Positions 18,666 to 26,562 are shown, numbered from the stretch's first letter. The stretch: DNA of 56,585 bases from Gudongella sp. (GCA_024649995.1 JANKMX010000003.1:1-56585); one strand, 5' to 3'. A program made the numbers and translations. Notes: generated from the sequence alone by a model not told the origin.

Positions 18666-19325
18666 TTACTCCTTGTAATACTCCTCTCCAAACTTTTCAC
18701 TGTATACAAGTTCTTTCAAAGGTATCCTCGGTCTCGGGTTCTTGACCTCACCAGGCACTCCTACCGCTATGATTGCATAGAGCTTGTATTCCTCTGGAAT
18801 TTCAAAATATTTTTTCATCCTAAGTTCATCGCGAATGTCAATAGTTGGTGCTACAAGCCAGCATGCACCAAGTCCTAGACTGGTAACTGTAAGCAGCATG
18901 TTTTCAATAGCTCCGGAAGTGTCAAATGGTGCATCCCATACTTCCTTCTTACCAAGAACCAGGATGTCCATATAAGCCTGGTTAACAAATGCAGATACAT
19001 TACCTGATGTCAGTTTCTTATATGCCTTTCTCTTCTTTTCTTCATCCTCAAGGGCTTCAAACCTGGACTGCATGTGTTTACTCAGATATTCACCTGTAAA
19101 TCTTCTGCCACTGCCTCCCTTACCCACATATGATAGAAAATCCTTGCTTTCCTGATCCTTGACTATGATAAATCTCCACGGCTGTGCATTTTCTCCAGAA
19201 GGGGCCTGTCTGGCACTCTCCATGATCGTTCTTATATCCTCTTCTGAAATAGGTTTGTCTTCATATTTTCTTATACTTCTTCTATCTAGAATTACTTGCC
19301 AGAATTCCTTATTGACCTCAGTCAT
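18666..19325 (-). CDS. nitroreductase-family flavoprotein
   Basis: A 219-residue FMN-dependent oxidoreductase of the nitroreductase superfamily. The FMN phosphate site is DRRSIRKYEDKPI at the N-terminus, followed by ARQAPSGENAQPWRFIIV, AIENMLLTVTSLGLGACW and the C-terminal IIAVGVPGE. Such enzymes reduce nitro groups, quinones, enones or dehalogenate, using NAD(P)H. In this cluster a substrate-specific redox step on an unsaturated or aromatic acid is plausible. AGGAGGCGATAAA precedes the ATG. Confidence 0.9.
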   Translation of the reverse strand: MTEVNKEFWQVILDRRSIRKYEDKPISEEDIRTIMESARQAPSGENAQPWRFIIVKDQESKDFLSYVGKGGSGRRFTGEYLSKHMQSRFEALEDEEKKRKAYKKLTSGNVSAFVNQAYMDILVLGKKEVWDAPFDTSGAIENMLLTVTSLGLGACWLVAPTIDIRDELRMKKYFEIPEEYKLYAIIAVGVPGEVKNPRPRIPLKELVYSEKFGEEYYKE

Positions 19326-19349
19326 TTTATCGCCTCCTAAAAATACCTT

Positions 19350-20306
19350 TTAAACTGGATGGTGAATTGCATAAATACTCTTGCCACCGTTTAAAGGTCC
19401 TTTAATGACATCTTCGATTAATCCCTTGTCCTTCTCCGTGAAAGTCTCAATGTCAGGTAATACTCCCACAGGATAAATTCTTCTTATTTCATCATGCAAT
19501 GCCACCATGAAATCAAATAGTGCCTCTAGCCCATCCATGGCCTTTGAAGCATCTGCAAGTGATGGCTTTCCAATTACTGCTTCTGGATACATTTTGACTT
19601 CCAAGCCACCATTTCCTATTTGAGCATGTCCTGGAATTGGCGATTGGTAAACATCTCCACCCTTATCAATCCATCCTTTTGGGAACTTGCCTTTAGGCTC
19701 GGTATCTTCCATGTCTTCCATACTGTTCATTTCTGGGAACAGTGCTAGAGAATAGGAAGCTTCAGCTTCATCTGCGTGTGCGAATGGAGTCTCAAACGGA
19801 CCTCCATGTTCCTTGTCTTTTAGGTAATTTGGTATTACTGTCGGCCAGTTAACAAAAGTAATCACAGCAGGAACCTGCCATATCTTTCCAAATTGATGGA
19901 TGGCATTTGGAATCACATACTCCTGCCCATGACCATTTAACAAAATCATTTTTCTGAAGCCTGCATTCCAGAATCCTGCAAAAATACATCTCAAGTAATT
20001 TGTAAAGGTTTCTTCTGGGATGACAATGGTTCCAGGCATTCCCATATGTGCCCAGGGATGAGATCCAAACCAAATTGGCTGTGAGACTGTACAGCCAGTT
20101 TTCTTTGCTATTGTCTCCGCCATTCTGGTAACAAGGAAGGTATCCTCACCAAAGCACTGACCATTCCCATGTGCTTCTGTACTACCTATGGGGATTATAA
20201 TAATATCGTTTTCCTTAAGTCTGTCCTTCACCTGTTTTCCTGTCATGTTCTGAAAATAAACCTGGTCAGCTTTATCCATAGAACCTTTTGAAATATCATA
20301 TTTCAC
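19350..20306 (-). CDS. creatininase-family hydrolase
   Basis: A 318-residue metal-dependent hydrolase of the creatininase superfamily. Metal-ligand regions are IPIGSTEAHGNGQCFGEDTF (E, H, D) and LLNGHGQEY, and HADEAEAS holds the later Glu. The family includes creatinine amidohydrolase, FAPy deformylase, MftE and 3-dehydro-scyllo-inosose hydrolase; the NGHGQ variant instead of NGHGGN argues against true creatininase. The likely job is opening a cyclic amide or keto compound. The start is GTG (20304-20306) behind AGGAGG. It is first in the cluster below the -24/-12 element at 20354-20369. Confidence 0.87.
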   Translation of the reverse strand: MKYDISKGSMDKADQVYFQNMTGKQVKDRLKENDIIIIPIGSTEAHGNGQCFGEDTFLVTRMAETIAKKTGCTVSQPIWFGSHPWAHMGMPGTIVIPEETFTNYLRCIFAGFWNAGFRKMILLNGHGQEYVIPNAIHQFGKIWQVPAVITFVNWPTVIPNYLKDKEHGGPFETPFAHADEAEASYSLALFPEMNSMEDMEDTEPKGKFPKGWIDKGGDVYQSPIPGHAQIGNGGLEVKMYPEAVIGKPSLADASKAMDGLEALFDFMVALHDEIRRIYPVGVLPDIETFTEKDKGLIEDVIKGPLNGGKSIYAIHHPV

Positions 20307-20353
20307 TATAAAAGCACCTCCTTATAAATTAACCTTTATCTAGTATTTAATTA

Positions 20354-20369
20354 TGCAATTTAGATGCCA
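20354..20369 (-). promoter_or_regulatory. candidate sigma-54 promoter (-24/-12) for cluster A
   Basis: On the minus strand the sequence is TGGCATCTAAATTGCA. It keeps the invariant GG (-24) and GC (-12) at the exact sigma-54 spacing and matches the consensus TGGCACGNNNNTTGCW at all but two positions. It lies about 48 bp upstream of the creatininase start. A sigma-54 activator gene closes the cluster. Confidence 0.7.
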
Positions 20370-20451
20370 ATATTTTCCGAAAAATATTATCTATGTTTTC
20401 CTGTGTTTTGCTTAATTGTTAATAATTTACCACTTTGTATGGCGAAAGTTA

Positions 20452-20507
20452 TTTCATTTTGAAAAGCTATTTCTTAAATAATGATGAGTTATTGTTCTAT
20501 TTTGAAA
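20452..20507 (-). promoter_or_regulatory. candidate upstream activator sites for cluster A
   Basis: Two similar partial palindromes lie about 85-140 bp upstream of the -24/-12 element, where enhancer-binding proteins usually bind: TTTCATTTTGAAA (20452-20464) and TTCTATTTTGAAA (20495-20507). They are 43 bp apart, about four helical turns. A related site, TTTCATATTGAAA, lies at 25488-25500 upstream of the second promoter. The region is AT-rich, so chance is a real possibility. Confidence 0.4.
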
Positions 20508-20538
20508 TACAGTTCACCATCTCCACAGATCAATATAA

Positions 20539-21594
20539 CTAAAGCTTTGATGATTCATATCTATCAGCAAGTATATTTAGCTTATCAACTACCTCCATAT
20601 CAACCGGAACTCCCTTGGACATTCTATCCTCCATGACATTCTGCTCGATTTCTCCAGCCATGTAGATGTCGTTGTCTCCTTTTGGTGTCAATGATTTAAC
20701 CTTTTCTATTGTCTTGTCAACATCCTCTTTGTACTCATCAGCATCCATAAAGTTTTCTATATCGATTGCAATGAACAGATGGCTTGTTTTGGAAGGACCA
20801 CTCATGTCAGTGATGTTTTTGACTTCACCTGTCATGCAGGTCTTTGTCAAGAGTCCCGTCATCAGATCTACTATCAGTGACAGTCCTGAACCCTTAACTC
20901 CACCAATGGGAACCAGACTCCCCTCTAACGCTTCGTTGGGATCTGTTGTGGGATTTCCATCCTTGTCCAAACCCCAATCGGCTGGGATTTCCTTGTTTTG
21001 CATTGCGGAAATCCTAATCTTCCCTCTGGCTACTGTGGACATGGACATATCCAGCACTATTGGTTTACCAACCTTGGCTGGCACTGCCACTGTTAGGGGG
21101 TTTGTCCCCAGGAGGGGGGTCTTTGTTCCAAATGGTGCAATTGCAGGGGATGCATTGGTCATTACAAGTCCAATCATATCTTTTTCTGCTGCCATCATCG
21201 AAAAGTAGGATGCCACTCCAAAATGGTTTGAATCCTTAACTGTTACCATGCCTATTCCATATATTCGAGCTATGTTAATGGCTTCCTGCATTGCCTTGTA
21301 ACCTGCTAGCTGGCCCATTCCATTGTCAGCATCCAGCATTCCAACGGCTGGAGCTTTCATTTTCTTGAACTTCATTTCCGCATTTTGATTGACGACACCG
21401 TTTTCCATCCTCTGGATGTATGTGGGAAGTCTTACAATTCCGTGGGATTTTATGTTCCTCAATTCGGCAAAGAGTAGTGTGTCGGTTATGATTTCAGCAT
21501 CTTGAACACTCATTCCTGCCTTTGTCAGCATGTCTATGCTAAACTCCTTCAGTGTCTCCATCTCATAGATTATTGGTTTATCCAAGTTTTCCAT
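20539..21594 (-). CDS. Ldh2/MDG-type malate/lactate-like dehydrogenase
   Basis: A 351-residue NAD(P)-dependent 2-hydroxyacid dehydrogenase of the Ldh2 family (malate, sulfolactate, ureidoglycolate and delta-1-piperideine members). Marks are the substrate-binding ELRNIKSHGIVRLPTYI with the catalytic His, VKDSNHFGVASYF, PFGTKTPLLGTNPLTVAVPA and VPIGGVKGSGLSLIVDLMTG. It is last in the fumarase-malic enzyme operon and could oxidise malate to oxaloacetate or a related hydroxyacid. A run of five Gs lies immediately before the ATG, an unusually short ribosome-site spacing. Confidence 0.9.
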   Translation of the reverse strand: MENLDKPIIYEMETLKEFSIDMLTKAGMSVQDAEIITDTLLFAELRNIKSHGIVRLPTYIQRMENGVVNQNAEMKFKKMKAPAVGMLDADNGMGQLAGYKAMQEAINIARIYGIGMVTVKDSNHFGVASYFSMMAAEKDMIGLVMTNASPAIAPFGTKTPLLGTNPLTVAVPAKVGKPIVLDMSMSTVARGKIRISAMQNKEIPADWGLDKDGNPTTDPNEALEGSLVPIGGVKGSGLSLIVDLMTGLLTKTCMTGEVKNITDMSGPSKTSHLFIAIDIENFMDADEYKEDVDKTIEKVKSLTPKGDNDIYMAGEIEQNVMEDRMSKGVPVDMEVVDKLNILADRYESSKL

Positions 21595-21615
21595 CCCCCT
21601 TTGCCTTGTCCTTTC

Positions 21616-22791
21616 CTACAGTCTTGCCACTCCCGTATCTCTTGCAGCCTTGGCCACTGCCTCCGCTACTGCGGGTCTTACCCTTTTATCAAAAGGCATG
21701 GGGATTATATAGTCTTCCTTTAGCTCCTCATCTGATATAAGCTCTGCAAGGGCATTTGCTGCAGCTACCTTCATTTCTTCATTTATCTCTGATGCCCTGA
21801 CATCAAAGGTTCCCCTAAATACTCCCGGGAATGCCAAGACGTTGTTTATCTGGTTTGGATAATCAGACCTTCCCGTTCCTACAACTCTTGCCCCCGCTTT
21901 TTTAGCTAGATCGGGATCAATTTCAGGAATTGGATTTGCCATGGCAAATATTATTGGATCCTCATTCATTGTTCTGACCATTTCTTCTGTCAGTATATTT
22001 GCCTGGGAGACCCCTATGAATACGTCCGCTTCCTTCATTGCATCGGCCAGACTACCCTTTTTAAGCTCCTTATTGGTTATTTCGGACATTTCCTCCTTTG
22101 CCCAGTTCATTCCTTCCTCTCTACCCTTGTAGATCATTCCAGACCTGTCAACCATGAGCATATCCCCTACTCCAACGTTAAGGATTATTTTGGCTATTGC
22201 AACACCGGCAGCTCCTGCTCCGTTTATTACAATTTTCAGGTCCTCCATTTTCTTTCCTGTCAGTCTCAGGGCATTCATAAGCCCTGCCAGTACTATTATT
22301 GCAGTCCCGTGCTGATCGTCGTGAAATACTGGTATTGAAAGCTTTTCCTTAAGCTTGTTCTCTATTTCAAAGCATCTTGGTGCTGATATATCCTCCAGAT
22401 TTATTCCTCCAAACACTGGCTCTATCATTGTAACTATGTTCACTATTTCATCGGGATCATTGGTCTCGACACAGATTGGAAACGCATCCACTCCTCCAAA
22501 CTCCTTAAAAAGCACTGCCTTGCCTTCCATAACAGGTAATGAGGCACTTGCTCCAATATCTCCCAGACCAAGTACCGCGGATCCATCTGAAACAACTGCA
22601 ACCATATTACCCTTTGATGTATAGTCATACACGGTGTTCTTATCCTTAAAAATCTCCTTGCAGGGCTCAGCTACACCAGGTGTGTATGCCAGGCTTAGGC
22701 TTTCCTTGTCGTTGACTGTGACCTTGCTCTGTACATTGAGCTTGCCCTTGTTGTCCTTATGTAGCTTTAGCGCATCATCTCTTAATGACAT
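21616..22791 (-). CDS. NAD(P)-dependent malic enzyme
   Basis: A 391-residue oxidative decarboxylase turning malate into pyruvate and CO2, with NAD(P)H and a divalent metal. Seen: LAYTPGVAEPCKEI, KGNMVAVVSDGSAVLGLGDI, NLEDISAPRCFEIE (metal ligands), FHDDQHGTAIIVLAG, and the Rossmann motif INGAGAAGVAIAKIIL. I take the ATG at 22789-22791 (SLRDDALKLH follows), as in other short bacterial malic enzymes; an ATG 12 bases upstream is possible. The gene follows fumarase beta closely, so fumarate to malate to pyruvate is encoded consecutively. Confidence 0.95.
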   Translation of the reverse strand: MSLRDDALKLHKDNKGKLNVQSKVTVNDKESLSLAYTPGVAEPCKEIFKDKNTVYDYTSKGNMVAVVSDGSAVLGLGDIGASASLPVMEGKAVLFKEFGGVDAFPICVETNDPDEIVNIVTMIEPVFGGINLEDISAPRCFEIENKLKEKLSIPVFHDDQHGTAIIVLAGLMNALRLTGKKMEDLKIVINGAGAAGVAIAKIILNVGVGDMLMVDRSGMIYKGREEGMNWAKEEMSEITNKELKKGSLADAMKEADVFIGVSQANILTEEMVRTMNEDPIIFAMANPIPEIDPDLAKKAGARVVGTGRSDYPNQINNVLAFPGVFRGTFDVRASEINEEMKVAAANALAELISDEELKEDYIIPMPFDKRVRPAVAEAVAKAARDTGVARL

Positions 22792-22804
22792 TATCAACAC
22801 CATC

Positions 22805-23353
22805 CTATTTTTTATATTGTTCCTTCCCTATCTTGTACAGGTCGTTCCCTTGGCTGTCTATTATCACTGTTACTGGAAAATCCTCAACCTTTAGCTTGTA
22901 TATTGCCTCTGCTCCAAGGTCTGGAAATGCTATGACCTCTGCCTCCTTGATGGCTTCAGCAAGGAGTGCTCCAGCTCCCCCAATGGCAGCAAAATATACC
23001 CCGGTGTGCTTTATGATGGAATCTACAACTGCCTGGTTTCTAAGGCCCTTTCCTATCATCCCCCTCAATCCGTGGTCCATAAGCTTTGGTGTGTAGGCAT
23101 CCATCCTACCACTTGTGGTCGGTCCTGCTGAGCCTATTGCCTGTCCTGGCTTTGCAGGACATGGTCCAACATAGTAGATTGTCTGGTCCCTTAATTCCAT
23201 GGGAAGCTTTTCCCCATTGTCTATCATCTCCACCAGCCTTTTGTGGGCAGCATCTCTTCCTGTGTATATTATCCCATTGAGCAGAACCCTGTCACCGGCC
23301 TTCAGGTCCTTGACGGCTTCATCTGTCAATGGTGTATTTACTCTCTTAGACAT
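22805..23353 (-). CDS. class I fumarate hydratase-type, beta subunit
   Basis: A 182-residue C-terminal half of the two-subunit iron-sulfur hydro-lyases (fumarase, mesaconase, L-tartrate dehydratase). Seen: LKAGDRVLLNGIIYTGRDAA, YVGPCPAKPGQAIGSAGPTT, SGRMDAYTP and GMIGKG. The ATG at 23351-23353 sits eight bases after GGAGG; the reading frame stays open upstream into the alpha gene, but that extension is spurious. The substrate cannot be fixed: malic enzyme next door favours fumarase. Confidence 0.93.
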   Translation of the reverse strand: MSKRVNTPLTDEAVKDLKAGDRVLLNGIIYTGRDAAHKRLVEMIDNGEKLPMELRDQTIYYVGPCPAKPGQAIGSAGPTTSGRMDAYTPKLMDHGLRGMIGKGLRNQAVVDSIIKHTGVYFAAIGGAGALLAEAIKEAEVIAFPDLGAEAIYKLKVEDFPVTVIIDSQGNDLYKIGKEQYKK

Positions 23354-23369
23354 ATCAACTACCTCCAAT

Positions 23370-24215
23370 TTATATTGTTGCTTCCAGGTGCCTTGCTGCA
23401 TGGCATTGGATATTTATGGCTACTGGCATGCTTGCTATGTGAGCTGGGAAGGTCTCTATGTGAACTGCCAGTGCAGTGGTTCTTCCACCAAAGCCCTGTG
23501 GTCCTATCCCAAGATTATTAACCTGCTGAAGCAGCTCCTTTTCAAGCTCGGCAATCCTTGGATTTGCATTGTACTCTCCCAGATTCCGAAGAAGGGATTG
23601 TTTAGCTATTAGGGTTGTCTTTTCAATGGTTCCACCAATTCCTATTCCGATTATTATGGGTGGACATGGGTTGGAGCCTGCCTTTTCCACAGTGTCAAGT
23701 ACGAATTTCCTTATCCCTTCCACTCCATCAGATGGCTTTAGCATGGCTAGGGCACTCATGTTCTCACTTCCCCCACCTTTTGGAGCCAAAATCATCTTGA
23801 CCTTTTCTCCAGGGACAATCTTTGTATGAATTATTGCAGGGGTATTGTCACCCAGATTCTTTCTATCCATGAAGGGATCATCCACTGTTGATTTTCTAAG
23901 ATAGCCCTTCTCATATCCCCTTCTGACACCTTCGTTGATTGCCTCGTTAAGATCCCCTCCAATGAGTCTTACATCCTGTCCCAACTCGAGAAAAAGAACT
24001 GCCAGTCCTGTGTCCTGACATATGGGAACGTTTTTTGTTCTGGCAATTTCCTGGTTTTTGAGGATGTCCTGGAGTATTTCCTTCCCCAATGGGGATTCCT
24101 CACCTTCCAAAGCCTTTTCAAGGGCATTCTTTACATCTTCGGGAAGGTAGTAGTTTGAGTCTATACATAGCTTCTCTACAACATCTGTTATTTCAGATAC
24201 ATTGACCTCTCTCAT
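23370..24215 (-). CDS. class I fumarate hydratase-type, alpha subunit
   Basis: A 281-residue N-terminal half of the [4Fe-4S] hydro-lyase. Cluster cysteines are visible in VPICQDTGLAVLFLELGQDV, SNPCPPIIIGIGIGGT and INIQCHAARH; GGGSENMSALAMLKP is a family mark. The enzyme is oxygen-labile, fitting an anaerobe. It is encoded 16 bp upstream of its beta partner and downstream of a 10-bp hairpin that separates it from the TIM-barrel gene. Fumarase is the best guess; tartrate dehydratase or mesaconase are alternatives given the TTT transporter. Confidence 0.93.
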   Translation of the reverse strand: MREVNVSEITDVVEKLCIDSNYYLPEDVKNALEKALEGEESPLGKEILQDILKNQEIARTKNVPICQDTGLAVLFLELGQDVRLIGGDLNEAINEGVRRGYEKGYLRKSTVDDPFMDRKNLGDNTPAIIHTKIVPGEKVKMILAPKGGGSENMSALAMLKPSDGVEGIRKFVLDTVEKAGSNPCPPIIIGIGIGGTIEKTTLIAKQSLLRNLGEYNANPRIAELEKELLQQVNNLGIGPQGFGGRTTALAVHIETFPAHIASMPVAINIQCHAARHLEATI

Positions 24216-24242
24216 ATAACTCTTCCTTTCGTAATAGAATTA

Positions 24243-24276
24243 TCTCTCCTGTAAGACTTCAGTCAAACAGGAGAGA
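24243..24276 (-). terminator. intercistronic hairpin upstream of fumarase alpha
   Basis: TCTCTCCTGT and ACAGGAGAGA form a 10-bp stem with a second small inverted repeat (GACT/AGTC) in the loop. On the minus strand it is followed by ATAATTC, without a U-tract. It is probably an mRNA processing or attenuation element rather than a full terminator. Confidence 0.5.
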
Positions 24277-24295
24277 CAATTGTTTTTCTATGCTG

Positions 24296-25207
24296 TTAAT
24301 CGGCTATTTGTGGCTCAGCCTCTCCAGCCTTAAGTTGTATAGCCTCTGGATAGTATTTCTTGACCATTTCCAGAACTATGGATGATTGTCTTGCCATGTC
24401 TATACCATTTGAAGCTGTAGTAAGCTGTCCATGACCTGATACGCATGAGTTACCTGTCTTAAGATATACGGGTGCACAGCACCTTACCATCTCTGGAGCT
24501 TCATAAACCCTGATGAATCCTCCTGATCCTGGTGGATTGTCTGTATGTAGGTCAAGTGGTACGTCCACTGTTTGTCTTAAGGCTGCCAGCATTGGAATAG
24601 AAAGGTCTCTTACTGGATTTATTGAGTCTGCACCCAAATCTTGAAGTAATTTGAAGCTTGCTGGATTCCCCTGTCCATTGTGTGCAGAGTTCTTGAACTT
24701 CATTTCCGCTGGCAGTTCACCCATTTTTCTTGCTTCATTAAGTACCCAGAGAAGTCCCTCATCATATACTAGTAGTCCTCTTATCCCTGCTTCGGCAATT
24801 CTTTTTGCATCCTCAATGGCTCTTGCAATCTGCTCCTGACCTCTAAGCCTATACGCAATTACTCTTCCTTGCTCACTAAGTCTGGTGGCACTTGTATCAT
24901 AAGCCGCTCTTGGTCCAATTGACATGTTAAGACCTGCCCCGTGTGCCTTGCAAATGGCTGCATATTCCTTAAGCTCAGCAAATGTGTGCCTGAAGGCACC
25001 ATAGGTCTCGTCTACCCTGTTGATCTGTACGCCTAGTCTTTCAGCTTCCTCGATAAGTGCTTTACATGCTACTGCTGTGTTTATCGTTGGTACCTCAATA
25101 CCAAAGTGTGCTCCTCCTGGAAACCTTTTCTCAGAGGTCGGACAATCAAATGCATCGCCATCTGGCAGACCAATCTTAACCAAAAACTCTCTAGTTTTCT
25201 CCATCAT
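24296..25207 (-). CDS. peptidase U32-like TIM-barrel protein, function unknown
   Basis: A 303-residue soluble protein of the kind annotated as U32-family peptidase in Clostridia, though the canonical U32 catalytic signature is not evident to me. It has alternating strand-helix segments ending in conserved-looking turns: HFGIEVPTINTAVACKALI, GLNMSIGPRAAYD, AGIRGLLVYDEGLLWVLNEA, KNSAHNGQGN, VPLDLHTDNPPGSGGFIRVY. The DLHTDNPPGSGG and SAHNGQGN segments look like a phosphate- or metal-binding mouth of an aldolase-type barrel. It is the first gene behind the near-perfect sigma-54 promoter at 25321-25336. GGAGG lies nine bases before the start. Confidence 0.6.
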   Translation of the reverse strand: MMEKTREFLVKIGLPDGDAFDCPTSEKRFPGGAHFGIEVPTINTAVACKALIEEAERLGVQINRVDETYGAFRHTFAELKEYAAICKAHGAGLNMSIGPRAAYDTSATRLSEQGRVIAYRLRGQEQIARAIEDAKRIAEAGIRGLLVYDEGLLWVLNEARKMGELPAEMKFKNSAHNGQGNPASFKLLQDLGADSINPVRDLSIPMLAALRQTVDVPLDLHTDNPPGSGGFIRVYEAPEMVRCCAPVYLKTGNSCVSGHGQLTTASNGIDMARQSSIVLEMVKKYYPEAIQLKAGEAEPQIAD

Positions 25208-25275
25208 TTCAAATTACCTCCAGTAAATTTTTAGTAACTAATCATTAACACTTACAAATCTAATGCAAGACTTCT

Positions 25276-25291
25276 CCATTTCCGGAAATGG
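25276..25291. promoter_or_regulatory. 16-bp perfect palindrome in the cluster B leader
   Basis: CCATTTCCGGAAATGG is a perfect palindrome about 20-35 bp downstream of the predicted start of the sigma-54 transcript. A related core, TTTCCGAAAA, lies beside the other -24/-12 element at 20374-20383. It is a candidate operator or activator site. Confidence 0.4.
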
Positions 25292-25320
25292 TACGTCTTT
25301 ATAACGTTGCCATTAATATA

Positions 25321-25336
25321 AGCAAGTAGCGTGCCA
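25321..25336 (-). promoter_or_regulatory. sigma-54 promoter (-24/-12) for cluster B
   Basis: On the minus strand TGGCACGCTACTTGCT matches the sigma-54 consensus TGGCACGNNNNTTGCW at every defined position. It stands about 115 bp upstream of the 303-residue protein gene at 25207. This is the strongest single promoter match in the window, and it agrees with the PrpR-type activator gene at 10487-12403. Confidence 0.85.
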
Positions 25337-25464
25337 AAGTTTCATATCCAGATAATGAAATAATAAATTTCTTGCTTACACGTTTGAGATTATTGAATTC
25401 TTAGGCTTAACTGATATAAATTATTTCTATAGATCAAATATTAATCAATAGAAAATACTCTTTC

Positions 25465-25522
25465 AAAAAACCAGAAAAGCAGAACCTTTTCATATTGAAA
25501 TACTAAAATGAAGTCCTGCTTT
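25465..25522 (-). terminator. terminator after trpS; contains a candidate activator site
   Basis: Minus-strand AAAGCAG ... CTGCTTT form the outer stem, with further pairing through ACTTCAT/ATGAAAAGGT, followed by GGTTTTTTG. The loop side contains TTTCATATTGAAA (25488-25500), which resembles the two candidate activator sites of cluster A and lies about 150 bp upstream of the sigma-54 promoter. The rest of this 330-bp gap (25208-25540) holds the promoter, the palindrome and the 5' leader. Confidence 0.7.
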
Positions 25523-25540
25523 GTTTTTTGAAATTTCCAT

Positions 25541-26536
25541 CTAGCCTCTTGGTATGAAACCAATCTTCTTGTAGACTTTCCTTAAGGTTTTTCTAGCTTT
25601 TGCTTCTGCCTTGTTAGCTCCTTCAGAATATACCTTTTCCAGATAATCCCTGTTGTCCAGATATTGTCTGTACCTGGTCTGAATTGGGTCCAATCCATCT
25701 ATTACTACCTCTGCTAGCTCTGATTTAAATACTCCATAGCCCTTGCCACTGTACAATTCAACAATTTTTTCCACGCTCATGCCGGATAAGACTGAGTAAA
25801 TGTTTATCAAGTTCTTTATTCCAGGCTGATCGTCTGTGTAATTTACGCTTCCAACTGAATCAGTCACTGCTCGTTTAATCTTACTTGCAATCTTATCCTT
25901 ACTGTCCTGCAACAATATATAGGCATTGGTATCACTGTCAGACTTGCTCATCTTGGCAGTTGGATCCTGCAAGCTCATTATTCTTGCACCAAATTCCTTT
26001 ATCAGTGGTTCGGGCACTGCAAATGTATCACTATATCTATTGTTGAATCTTTCAGCAAGGTCTCTGGCAAGCTCCAGATGCTGCTTCTGGTCTTCTCCCA
26101 CTGGAACAAAGTCAGCCTGGTACAACAATATATCTGCAGCCATAAGCACTGGATAGGTAAACAATCCAGCATTTAGATTCTCATCAGATTTTTTTGATTT
26201 TTCCTTGAACTGTGTCATCCTATTTAGCTGACCCATGTATGTTATGGTGTTTAGTACCCATGAAAGCTCCGCATGGGCAGGAACATGGGATTGAATGAAC
26301 AATGTTGATTTTTCAGGATCAATCCCGCTTGCCATGTACATTGCCAAGACATCCAATGTGTTCTTCCTGAGGTTCTTCGGTACCTGGGGAATAGTGATGG
26401 CATGCATGTCAACTACACAATAATTGCAATCATATTCATCCTGAAGCTCGGTGAAATTTCTCAAGGCACCTATATAGTTTCCGATTGTCAGTGCACCAGA
26501 AGGCTGCACACCACTGAATACAATTTTCTTTTCCAT
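25541..26536 (-). CDS. trpS: tryptophanyl-tRNA synthetase
   Basis: A class Ic synthetase of 331 residues that charges tRNA-Trp. The ATP-binding HIGH-like motif is SGVQPSGALTIGNYIGAL at about residue 8. The KMSKS loop is DPTAKMSKSDSD at about 193, and VYPVLMAADILLYQADFVPV-type residues (here TYPVLMAADILLYQADFVPV) line the Trp pocket. GGGAGGATGATTTTAT precedes the ATG. It is controlled by the T-box leader just upstream. Confidence 0.97.
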   Translation of the reverse strand: MEKKIVFSGVQPSGALTIGNYIGALRNFTELQDEYDCNYCVVDMHAITIPQVPKNLRKNTLDVLAMYMASGIDPEKSTLFIQSHVPAHAELSWVLNTITYMGQLNRMTQFKEKSKKSDENLNAGLFTYPVLMAADILLYQADFVPVGEDQKQHLELARDLAERFNNRYSDTFAVPEPLIKEFGARIMSLQDPTAKMSKSDSDTNAYILLQDSKDKIASKIKRAVTDSVGSVNYTDDQPGIKNLINIYSVLSGMSVEKIVELYSGKGYGVFKSELAEVVIDGLDPIQTRYRQYLDNRDYLEKVYSEGANKAEAKARKTLRKVYKKIGFIPRG

Positions 26537-26562
26537 ATAAAATCATCCTCCCAAAATATAAT

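Noticed and set aside
23199-23612. Plus-strand ORF of 137 codons across the fumarase genes
   Set aside because: Lies antisense to two well-supported fumarase subunits and has no ribosome site or family resemblance.
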